This document shows, in pieces, positions 1 to 4,823 of a stretch of DNA of 6,334 nucleotides. The DNA lies in NCBI GenBank assembly GCA_946479395.1, contig CAMLFV010000156.1, positions 1 to 6,334 on the forward strand, in the 5' to 3' direction. Both the position numbers and the translations under genes were made by a program. The notes below the pieces were generated by a model. The model was given only the letters and a program-made list of their open reading frames with translations, ran no database searches and was not told the DNA's origin. The DNA comes from an uncultured Flavobacterium sp. (lineage in GTDB: Bacteria; Bacteroidota; Bacteroidia; Flavobacteriales; Flavobacteriaceae). The stretch's first letter is position 1, and each line of letters starts with the position of its first letter.

Positions 1-1
1 T

Positions 2-112
2 GATATTTTTTCTGAATATAGAAGAATAATCGTAAGAGATTATAAAATTTTGTACAAAGAAAAGGAAGGAATTGTTTACATACTTAATATTGTTTGTACC
101 AGAGCTGAATAA
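2..112 (+). CDS. RelE/ParE-family toxin, C-terminal fragment (5' end outside window)
   Basis: An open frame enters from the left edge and gives 36 residues before a TAA stop. The fragment has the pattern of the end of a type II toxin of the RelE/ParE fold: two adjacent arginines (YRRI, fragment residues 6-9), then VRDYKILY (11-18), a short turn (KEKEG), and a final beta strand VYILNIVCTR (25-34). In this family the strand pair carries conserved arginine and tyrosine residues, and the protein ends shortly after a strand of this kind. ParE members inhibit gyrase and RelE members cleave mRNA at the ribosome; the fragment is too short to choose. A cognate antitoxin gene would normally lie just upstream, outside the window. 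The frame is followed directly by a terminator, which agrees with it being the last gene of its unit. The family call rests on pattern recognition over 36 residues only. Confidence 0.72.
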   Translation, partial: DIFSEYRRIIVRDYKILYKEKEGIVYILNIVCTRAE

Positions 113-159
113 TAAATGCATAAATCTACAAACCATTCGTAAAAGAATAGTATTTATAT

Positions 160-193
160 AAACCCGTTTTGATTTGTCAGAACGGGTTTTTTT
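160..193 (+). terminator. Rho-independent terminator of the toxin gene
   Basis: Nine-base arms AAACCCGTT (160-168) and AACGGGTTT (181-189) pair perfectly around a 12-base loop. A run of seven T follows at 187-193. It lies 48 bases after the toxin stop codon in the right orientation. The -33 element of the next promoter sits in its loop. Confidence 0.85.
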
Positions 194-202
194 GTATTTT
201 TG
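173..202 (+). promoter_or_regulatory. Bacteroidota-type promoter of the M28 peptidase gene
   Basis: TATTTTTG at 195-202 fits the Bacteroidota -7 consensus TAnnTTTG. TTTG at 173-176 supplies the -33 element, with 18 bases between it and the -7 box, which is within the usual range. Transcription would start near 207-210, giving a leader of roughly 10 bases before the ATG at 219. The leader is A-rich and has no Shine-Dalgarno motif, as is common in this phylum. The promoter overlaps the upstream terminator. Confidence 0.72.
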
Positions 203-218
203 TTTAAAACGTAAAAAA

Positions 219-1163
219 ATGAGAAAAATTCTTCTGTTTGCAGCTTTATCGTTGTCGTTAGTTGCTTGTAAATCTAATAAAAGCGCAGATGTTTCTAAAT
301 ATCAGGTAAAAGAAGCTGATGTAAGTGCAACTTTGAAATATTTAGCTTCTGATGAATTAGCAGGACGCGATCCTGGCACCGAAGGAATTGAGAAAGCCGC
401 AAATTATCTGGAAGAAATTCTAAAGAAATCAAACGTTAAACCGTACTTTTCTACTTATAAAGATACGCTGTCTAATTATGACAATTCATTTAATGTGGTT
501 GGATATATCGAAGGAACAGATCCCAAACTGAAAAACGAATTTGTGATTTTAGGTGCACATTATGATCATATCGGCATTACAGAAAAAGGTTTTGAAGGTG
601 ATTATATAAACAATGGTGCAAACGATAATGCATCTGGAACAACGGTTTTGGCTGAAGTTGCCAAGTATTTGGGAAAAGCAAAAAATAACAAGCGCAGTAT
701 TTTGGTGGTGTTTTTCTCTGCCGAAGAAAAAGGATTGTTAGGATCGAAACATTTGGCTAAAAAATTAAAGCAAAAAAATATCAATGTTTACAGCATGTTG
801 AATTTTGAAATGGTTGGGGTGCCAATGAAGTACGATTTTAAATTGTTTTTAACAGGATACACCAAATCAAACATGGCTGCAAAACTCAACGAATATGCTG
901 GCAATACGCTAATAGGAATGTCTGAAGGAGCTGAAAAATACAATTTGTTTGCAGCATCAGACAATTATCCGTTTTATGAAGAATTTAAAATTCCGGCTCA
1001 TACCGTTTCAGCGTTCGATTTTTCAAACTTCGATTTTTACCACCATCCAAAAGATGAATTTCAAATAATGGATACAAAATTTATGACAACCGTTGCACAA
1101 GAAATGCTTCCGGTTGTATCAAAAATGATTAATGCAGAAACCAAAGAAATTAAAATGAATTAG
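219..1163 (+). CDS. M28-family zinc metallopeptidase, lipoprotein
   Basis: This 314-residue protein is a predicted exported aminopeptidase-type enzyme with two zinc ions. The N-terminus (MRKILLFAALSLSLVAC) is a lipoprotein signal peptide with lipobox LVAC, so Cys17 would be lipidated. Residues after the Cys (KSNKSAD) lack the acidic surface-export signal known from some flavobacteria, so a periplasm-facing anchor is more likely (inference). M28 hallmarks appear in order: LASDELAGRDPGTEG (42-56), GAHYDH with ligand His114, NDNASG with bridging Asp136, SAEEKG with catalytic Glu169 and ligand Glu170, NFEMVG with Glu197 in place of the more usual Asp, and YHHPKDE with ligand His275. The frame stays open upstream to a TTG at 174, but those 15 codons would lie in the terminator and promoter. 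ATG at 219 gives a proper signal peptide. The SDR gene follows after 36 bases. The physiological substrate cannot be read from the sequence. Confidence 0.93.
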   Translation: MRKILLFAALSLSLVACKSNKSADVSKYQVKEADVSATLKYLASDELAGRDPGTEGIEKAANYLEEILKKSNVKPYFSTYKDTLSNYDNSFNVVGYIEGTDPKLKNEFVILGAHYDHIGITEKGFEGDYINNGANDNASGTTVLAEVAKYLGKAKNNKRSILVVFFSAEEKGLLGSKHLAKKLKQKNINVYSMLNFEMVGVPMKYDFKLFLTGYTKSNMAAKLNEYAGNTLIGMSEGAEKYNLFAASDNYPFYEEFKIPAHTVSAFDFSNFDFYHHPKDEFQIMDTKFMTTVAQEMLPVVSKMINAETKEIKMN

Positions 1164-1176
1164 ACAATAAGTCTAA
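1160..1176 (+). other. Weak hairpin over the stop codon of the M28 gene
   Basis: TTAGAC (1160-1165) and GTCTAA (1171-1176) pair perfectly around a 5-base loop. The TAG stop (1161-1163) lies inside the left arm. The stem is short and AT-rich and has no T-tract after it, so it is probably not a full terminator. Read-through into the dehydrogenase gene is plausible, since I see no TAnnTTTG element in the 36-base gap. It may be chance. Confidence 0.3.
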
Positions 1177-1199
1177 CCTCCAACAATTCAATAATCTAA

Positions 1200-1877
1200 A
1201 TGAAAACCATAATAATAACAGGAACAAGCCGTGGAATAGGTGCAGAATTGGTTAAGCAATTCGCAGCCGAAGGTCATACGGTTATTTCACTTTCACGAAA
1301 CAGTAATCCTGAATTAGAAAACCTGCCAAATGTTTATTTCCAATCGGTAGATTTAAGTAACGATGCTTCTGTAGCTGCATTTGCCGTAGCATTGAAAGAT
1401 CAGTTTAAAAATATCGATATCTTAATTCACAACGCAGGAACAATTATTAACAAACCATTTGCCGAAATTTCGTCTGCCGATTTCGAATATGTTTATAAAG
1501 TAAATGTTTTTGGCGTTGCAGCTTTAACAAAGGCGGTTTTGCCTTTAATGACTAACGGCAGCCATGTAGTTACCATCAGCAGTATGGGCGGTATTCAAGG
1601 TAGCTCAAAATTTCCTGGTTTAGCGGCGTACAGTTCAAGTAAAGGAGCTGTGATTACGTTGAGCGAATTATTGGCAGAAGAATACAAAGAACAAGGTGTT
1701 GCTTTTAATGTTTTGGCGTTGGGTGCGGTACAAACCGAGATGCTTCAAGAGGCATTTCCCGGTTATCAGGCACCAATTTATCCAAACGAAATGGCGGTTT
1801 ACATTAAAGATTTTGCCTTAAACGGAAATCGATTTTTTAATGGAAAGGTTTTAGAAGTTTCATCAAGCACGCCGTAA
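1200..1877 (+). CDS. Short-chain dehydrogenase/reductase (SDR family)
   Basis: This 225-residue cytosolic protein has a classical Rossmann-fold SDR layout. The nucleotide-binding motif TGTSRGIG is at 7-14, DL at 51-52 after the third strand, and HNAG at 77-80. The conserved Asn of helix 4 is Asn102 (VNVFG), the catalytic Ser is probably Ser128 (ISS), and the YxxxK pair is Tyr144 and Lys148. The gap between the serine and the tyrosine is about three residues longer than usual (GSSK insert). Arg11 in the glycine motif and no acidic residue at the end of strand 2 (SLSRN) hint at NADPH preference (inference). At 225 residues it is slightly short, with a trimmed substrate-binding tail. The substrate is unknown. 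The gene is first in a cluster with the SprT-like and GDP-mannose genes, whose TTG start abuts this TAA, so they are almost certainly co-transcribed. Confidence 0.93.
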   Translation: MKTIIITGTSRGIGAELVKQFAAEGHTVISLSRNSNPELENLPNVYFQSVDLSNDASVAAFAVALKDQFKNIDILIHNAGTIINKPFAEISSADFEYVYKVNVFGVAALTKAVLPLMTNGSHVVTISSMGGIQGSSKFPGLAAYSSSKGAVITLSELLAEEYKEQGVAFNVLALGAVQTEMLQEAFPGYQAPIYPNEMAVYIKDFALNGNRFFNGKVLEVSSSTP

Positions 1878-2477
1878 TTGAAAAACGTTTTAGCTACATA
1901 TTTACCCGAAAATTCGGTCGATGCAGTTTTTGAACTGATCAAAGCCTACCACATTCATTTTAAAATTGTAAATGGACGTTTAACTCGTCATGGCGATTAT
2001 CGAAAAAATCCAGACGGATCGCACCAAATTACGGTAAATGCTACGCTGAATAAATACCGATTTTTAATAACAACCATACACGAAATTGCACATTTGGTAG
2101 CTTTTCAAAAATATGGTCGGTTTATAAAACCGCATGGATTAGAATGGAAACAAACCTTTCGATTATTGATGCTTCCTTTTATAAATCCGCAGGTTTTTCC
2201 TGCAGAAGTTGTTCCTTTTGTGGCAAATCATTTTAAAAATCCGTCGGCAAGCAGCGATACCGATGCTATTTTATCCATGCAATTAAAAAAATTCGATGCT
2301 CCAACAAATAAAGTTTTTGTCGATGAGCTGCCTTTGGGAACCATCTTCAAAATTGAAAACGGACGCGTGTTTAAGAAAGGTAAACTTCGCGTGAAATTAT
2401 TTGAATGCACCGATATAAAAAATAACCAAGTATATTTGTTTAAACCTAATATGCAGGTAGAACTTTTGAATGCCTAA
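1878..2477 (+). CDS. SprT-like domain protein (zincin-type metalloprotease fold), TTG start
   Basis: This 199-residue protein carries the gluzincin motif HEIAH at 68-72, with His68 and His72 as metal ligands and Glu69 as the catalytic residue. A probable third ligand, His86, sits in KPHGLEW (84-90), the SprT/Spartan-type arrangement. The flanking blocks RHGDYRKNPDG (37-47), ITVNATLNKYRFL (51-63) and SSDTDA (124-129 region) match my memory of a conserved flavobacterial family of about 200 residues. The C-terminus is a predicted beta-rich segment (GTIFKIENGRVF onward) and lacks the CxxC zinc ribbon of classical SprT; there is a single Cys near the end. I chose TTG because it lies directly after the upstream TAA, no ATG is near, and the family's conserved N-terminus begins here. 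Eukaryotic relatives act on DNA-protein crosslinks; the bacterial role is poorly defined, so I assign no pathway. Confidence 0.9.
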   Translation: MKNVLATYLPENSVDAVFELIKAYHIHFKIVNGRLTRHGDYRKNPDGSHQITVNATLNKYRFLITTIHEIAHLVAFQKYGRFIKPHGLEWKQTFRLLMLPFINPQVFPAEVVPFVANHFKNPSASSDTDAILSMQLKKFDAPTNKVFVDELPLGTIFKIENGRVFKKGKLRVKLFECTDIKNNQVYLFKPNMQVELLNA

Positions 2478-2479
2478 CA

Positions 2480-3550
2480 ATGAATAAAAACTATTATGCA
2501 GTAATAATGGCAGGCGGCGTGGGATCGCGTTTTTGGCCTGTTAGCACACCCGAATTTCCTAAACAGTTTCACGATATGTTGGGAACGGGCGAAACCTTGG
2601 TTCAAAAAACCTTTACACGTTTAAGTCAGCTTATTCCTAAAGAAAATATTTTAATTTTAACCAACGATAAATACAGCGATATTTTAAAAGAACAATTGCC
2701 CATGATTACTAATGAGCAAATTGTTTTAGAACCCGATATGCGCAACACGGCTCCGTGTATTTTGTATGCATCGATGAAAATTAAAAAACAAAATCCTGAT
2801 GCGGTGATGATTGTGGCTCCGTCTGATCATTGGATTGAAGACGAAGTGCAGTTTGTATCGAATTTACAGCGTGCGTTTGACAGTTGTGAAACCGATAATG
2901 TGCTGATGACTTTAGGAATTATTCCTACTTTTCCAAATACAGGTTACGGATATATCGAATACAACAAATTAGATTCTCGTCAGATTAAAAAGGTAGTTCA
3001 GTTTCGTGAAAAACCAGATTATCAAACCGCAAAAACATTTATTCAGCGTAGAAATTTTCTTTGGAATTCTGGAATCTTCGTTTGGAATGTTCGATCTATT
3101 TTAGAAGCTTTTGAGAAATTTCAGCCCGAAATGTATCAATTGTTTCAAGCAGGATTTTCGACCTTCAATACATCAGAAGAAAAAGAGTTTATTGCAGAAA
3201 ATTACAGCAAAGCCGAAAATATTTCCATTGACTATGCCGTGATGGAAAAAGCAGACAATGTGTTTATTTTACCCGCTACTTTTGATTGGAACGATTTAGG
3301 AACTTGGGGGTCTTTGTATGATAAACTGCCTAAAGATGAATGCGACAATGCCATGGTAAACGGAAATTTGTTTGTAGAAAATGCTACGAATAACATCATT
3401 CGAACAAATCCAAATAAAATGGTGGTTATTGGCGGTTTAGATGATTTTATTATTGTAGATAAAGACGATGTTTTGTTGATTTATCCTAAAAAGAAAGAAC
3501 AAGAAATAAAGCAGATCGTTGCAAAAATGAATGCTAAAAAGTCGGAATAA
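2480..3550 (+). CDS. manC: Mannose-1-phosphate guanylyltransferase (GDP-mannose pyrophosphorylase)
   Basis: This enzyme makes GDP-mannose and diphosphate from mannose-1-phosphate and GTP, in the cytosol, feeding polysaccharide, O-antigen and glycoprotein synthesis. The 356 residues form a nucleotidyltransferase domain with these motifs: AGGVGSRFWP (11-20) for nucleotide binding, PKQF (27-30), EPDMRNTAP (84-92), APSDH (113-117) with the metal-binding Asp116, GYGYIE (155-160), FREKPD (175-180) with the sugar-phosphate-binding Lys178, NSGIFVW (196-202), SIDYAVMEK (249-257) and WNDLGTW (270-276). The length matches monofunctional enzymes; the C-terminal phosphomannose isomerase domain of the bifunctional type (about 470 residues) is absent, so mannose-6-phosphate isomerase must be encoded elsewhere. 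The gene starts two bases after the SprT-like stop codon, which suggests translational coupling, and ends in its own terminator. The symbol manC is by function; equivalent genes are also called cpsB or rfbM. Confidence 0.95.
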   Translation: MNKNYYAVIMAGGVGSRFWPVSTPEFPKQFHDMLGTGETLVQKTFTRLSQLIPKENILILTNDKYSDILKEQLPMITNEQIVLEPDMRNTAPCILYASMKIKKQNPDAVMIVAPSDHWIEDEVQFVSNLQRAFDSCETDNVLMTLGIIPTFPNTGYGYIEYNKLDSRQIKKVVQFREKPDYQTAKTFIQRRNFLWNSGIFVWNVRSILEAFEKFQPEMYQLFQAGFSTFNTSEEKEFIAENYSKAENISIDYAVMEKADNVFILPATFDWNDLGTWGSLYDKLPKDECDNAMVNGNLFVENATNNIIRTNPNKMVVIGGLDDFIIVDKDDVLLIYPKKKEQEIKQIVAKMNAKKSE

Positions 3551-3566
3551 ATTCCGGCTTTTTTTT
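3536..3566 (+). terminator. Rho-independent terminator overlapping the end of the guanylyltransferase gene
   Basis: The left arm (3536-3547) ends in GTCGGAA and the right arm begins TTCCGGC (3552-3558). They pair with one G-T wobble, and the A-run on the left pairs with the T-run on the right. Eight T follow at 3559-3566. The TAA stop codon (3548-3550) forms most of the loop, so the last codons of the gene encode the left arm. This closes the 1200-3550 cluster. Confidence 0.9.
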
Positions 3567-3611
3567 GTTTAGTAGTGGAAGTGAAAACATGTGCTTATAA
3601 CATAAAAAATC

Positions 3612-3639
3612 TTGTAGAACAAATTCTACAAATTCTACA
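3612..3639. repeat. Inverted repeat plus tandem 9-mer
   Basis: TTGTAGAA (3612-3619) and TTCTACAA (3624-3631) form a perfect 8-bp inverted repeat around CAAA. AAATTCTAC occurs twice in tandem (3621-3629 and 3630-3638). Operator, small hairpin or chance are all possible; no gene nearby is clearly served by it. Confidence 0.4.
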
Positions 3640-3800
3640 TAAAAAGTACTACAAACGGATAGGTGAGCCTGTATTAATTTTGACTCGTTAATACAAATGA
3701 TTAAGATAAGTATTGGGCAAATTTCTAAATCTTAATTCATAGATGTTTTAAAAAAAAAGTGTTAGGGAATTGAAAAAAGAATGATTATTGTTGTTAAGTT

Positions 3801-3830
3801 AAAGCGAGAAATTTTTTGATTTCTCGCTTT
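3801..3830 (+). terminator. Strong orphan hairpin, possible terminator
   Basis: AAAGCGAGAAAT (3801-3812) pairs perfectly with ATTTCTCGCTTT (3819-3830) around a T-rich 6-base loop, giving a 12-bp stem. The bases after it on the forward strand (ACTTTTAAT) are moderately T-rich; the reverse-strand tail is poorer. The guanylyltransferase gene already has a terminator about 240 bases upstream, so this hairpin is either a backup or the end of an unannotated short transcript. Confidence 0.5.
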
Positions 3831-3901
3831 ACTTTTAATCATAAGTCTTATTTTTAGGGTAATTTACTATTACTAACCGGTTGGGTAAAATTACTTCAAA
3901 A

Positions 3902-4011
3902 CGTCACTTCGAGTGAAATTTCTGTAACGAAGTGGAAGGAATTTTGTATCGAGAAGTCTTTATATTATAAGATATAGACAGGCTTCGGTTCTCGACAAGC
4001 TCGAACTGACG
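3902..4011 (+). repeat. REP/MITE-like intergenic element, copy 1
   Basis: The ends CGTCACTTCGAG (3902-3913) and CTCGAACTGACG (4000-4011) are inverted repeats matching at 11 of 12 positions, enclosing 110 bases in total. Inside are more paired segments: CACTTCG with CGAAGTG (3905-3911, 3928-3934), and TCGAGAA with TTCTCGA (3949-3955, 3989-3995). The whole could fold into a branched structure. Its style (TCACTTCGAG, CTCGAC, TGACG) resembles repeats I remember as scattered between genes in flavobacterial genomes. It encodes no transposase. Only short A-runs flank it, so I cannot define a target duplication. A related copy lies at 4674-4735. Confidence 0.65.
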
Positions 4012-4081
4012 AAAGTTTATAAATTCTATTTGTATAAAGTTTCGCATAATCCTTAAAAGAATAATCTTTATAAAACAAAAT

Positions 4082-4106
4082 CGGAGAATAGTCAACCTAT
4101 TCTCCG
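4082..4106 (-). terminator. Terminator of the 176-residue gene, possibly bidirectional
   Basis: CGGAGAATAG (4082-4091) and CTATTCTCCG (4097-4106) form a perfect 10-bp stem with a 5-base loop. On the reverse strand the TAG stop codon (4099-4097) is the last part of the first arm and a T-rich tail (ATTTTGTTTT) follows. On the forward strand the tail CTTTTATTTTT is also suitable, so it could stop transcripts arriving from either side. Confidence 0.78.
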
Positions 4107-4627
4107 CTTTTATTTTTATATCTGTTAAGCAACTCGTTAAAAACGGTTTTTAAATAATTTTTGTTTTCGGGTGAAAATGGTATAGTAGCTTCGTTAATTA
4201 AATCGCGTAAGTGAAGCTGTTGAATTTTCTGTTGATCTTCTGCTAAAATAACAGCATCAGGGTAATTTTCATGCAACAACTTATCAAGTTCATACAATGC
4301 TTTGGTATGAATACGATTGTTGCTGTTGTATTCAAAAAGCAGGGTGCTGTAAAGGTAATCGTAATCTATAAATTCTTGCTGAATATTTTGCAGGTTTAAC
4401 GGCACAATAGAATCATCAACATCAAACGACTGTCGGGTTGCCACATTAACGTTATCAATGTTGTTAATTTGGTTTTTGTGTTTGGTGTGTAAACTTTTTA
4501 AAGCATCGTGATACTGAAGCTTCGTCCATTCGTTGGTTTTTACTTTTTGGCGATATCCTTTAACCAATTCTTCAAACCCCAGTTTTATCAAATCTTTTTC
4601 GATACTGCTTTTAAAAAATGAAAACAT
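4097..4627 (-). CDS. Hypothetical protein, 176 residues, mostly helical, cytosolic
   Basis: I do not recognise this protein. It starts at an ATG (4627-4625) preceded by an A-rich, Shine-Dalgarno-free leader and ends in a terminator that includes its stop codon, so it looks like a complete one-gene unit. It has no signal peptide, no membrane segment and no cysteine. Residues 6-50 look like amphipathic helices rich in Lys and Glu (KDLIKLGFEELVKGY). Residues 53-80 are a polar Asn/Asp/Val linker, and further helices are likely around 82-120, 129-145 and 152-173. No catalytic motif stands out. It runs convergently to the guanylyltransferase gene and in the same direction as the mla-like pair, but is separated from that pair by a terminator and about 170 bases. 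It is bracketed by two related repeat elements in opposite orientation. The regular protein-like composition supports real coding; the function is unknown. Confidence 0.8.
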   Translation of the reverse strand: MFSFFKSSIEKDLIKLGFEELVKGYRQKVKTNEWTKLQYHDALKSLHTKHKNQINNIDNVNVATRQSFDVDDSIVPLNLQNIQQEFIDYDYLYSTLLFEYNSNNRIHTKALYELDKLLHENYPDAVILAEDQQKIQQLHLRDLINEATIPFSPENKNYLKTVFNELLNRYKNKSGE

Positions 4628-4673
4628 ATTTTTATCTTTTTTGATGATAAGTCTTAATTGTAATGTTGAATTC

Positions 4674-4735
4674 TGTCAGGTGCGGAGTCGAGACCTGTAA
4701 TTCAAAAATACATTTCGACTTCGCTCGATGTGACA
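4674..4735 (-). repeat. REP/MITE-like intergenic element, copy 2 (shorter, inverted)
   Basis: The ends TGTCA (4674-4678) and TGACA (4731-4735) are inverted, with weaker pairing inward. Read on the reverse strand it begins TGTCACATCGAG, against CGTCACTTCGAG in copy 1. Near its other end it carries ACAGG followed by TCTCGAC, where copy 1 has ACAGG, six more bases and then TTCTCGAC. Both copies finish with CTGAC plus one base. Copy 2 is 62 bases long against 110, with a diverged and shortened interior. It lies just upstream of the 176-residue gene. Confidence 0.55.
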
Positions 4736-4737
4736 AA
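4703..4737 (-). promoter_or_regulatory. Candidate promoter of the 176-residue gene, lying in repeat copy 2
   Basis: On the reverse strand TATTTTTG (4710-4703) matches the TAnnTTTG -7 box, and TTTG (4737-4734) can act as the -33 element with a 23-base spacer, at the long end of what is accepted. The predicted start would leave a leader of about 70 bases before the ATG at 4627. No better match exists closer to the gene. Confidence 0.45.
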
Positions 4738-4782
4738 CTTAACTTATTAAGAATTAATTGGTAATTACTGTTGTTTTAATCG

Positions 4783-4823
4783 AAAAAAAAAGCCCGATTA
4801 TTTTTTATTTGTGTGAAATCGGC
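4783..4823 (-). terminator. Terminator of the mla-like operon, overlapping the ATPase gene end
   Basis: On the reverse strand GCCGATT (4823-4817) pairs with AATCGGGC (4799-4792) with one bulged G, around a loop of 17 bases. Nine T follow (4791-4783). The left arm lies in the coding sequence and the right arm begins within the TAA stop codon (4800-4798). The long loop makes it less certain than the other terminators, but the T-tract is strong. Confidence 0.7.

Larger units (their letters stand above)
3567..4081. other. Non-coding region between convergent genes
   Basis: I find no supportable gene here. The stretch holds an inverted repeat with a tandem 9-mer at 3612-3639. It also has a 7-bp inverted repeat GTATTAA/TTAATAC at 3671-3694, which overlaps a lone TAnnTTTG-like box (TAATTTTG, 3675-3682) lacking a -33 partner. 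ATTAAGAT and ATCTTAAT form a further loose pair around 3700-3737. A 12-bp hairpin lies at 3801-3830. A nested palindrome at 3859-3894 has AACCGGTT at its centre-right. The REP/MITE-like element is at 3902-4011. The remainder is AT-rich without visible structure. Confidence 0.6.

Noticed and set aside
174..218. N-terminal extension of the M28 peptidase from a TTG at 174
   Set aside because: These codons lie in the terminator hairpin, T-tract and promoter, and adding them would place charged residues before an otherwise perfect lipoprotein signal peptide.
602..784. Reverse-strand frame inside the M28 gene
   Set aside because: It is antisense to the zinc-binding core of a well-supported gene, with no start context or family resemblance.
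2228..2410. Reverse-strand frame inside the SprT-like gene
   Set aside because: It is an antisense shadow of the conserved C-terminal part; no recognisable protein features.
2480..3550. Bifunctional guanylyltransferase/phosphomannose isomerase
   Set aside because: The protein stops at 356 residues, right after the nucleotidyltransferase domain, and the stop codon is embedded in a real terminator, so it is a complete monofunctional enzyme.
3621..3638. Tandem 9-mer considered as the start of a CRISPR-like or satellite array
   Set aside because: There are only two units, with no spacers and no continuation.
3781..3819. Twelve-codon ATG frame running into the orphan hairpin
   Set aside because: It is too short, has no promoter or conserved peptide character, and is likely chance.
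3904..4095. Reverse-strand frame of 63 codons
   Set aside because: It runs through the repeat element and the convergent terminator, and its composition (Ile, Phe, Arg and Ser rich) looks like translated repeat DNA.
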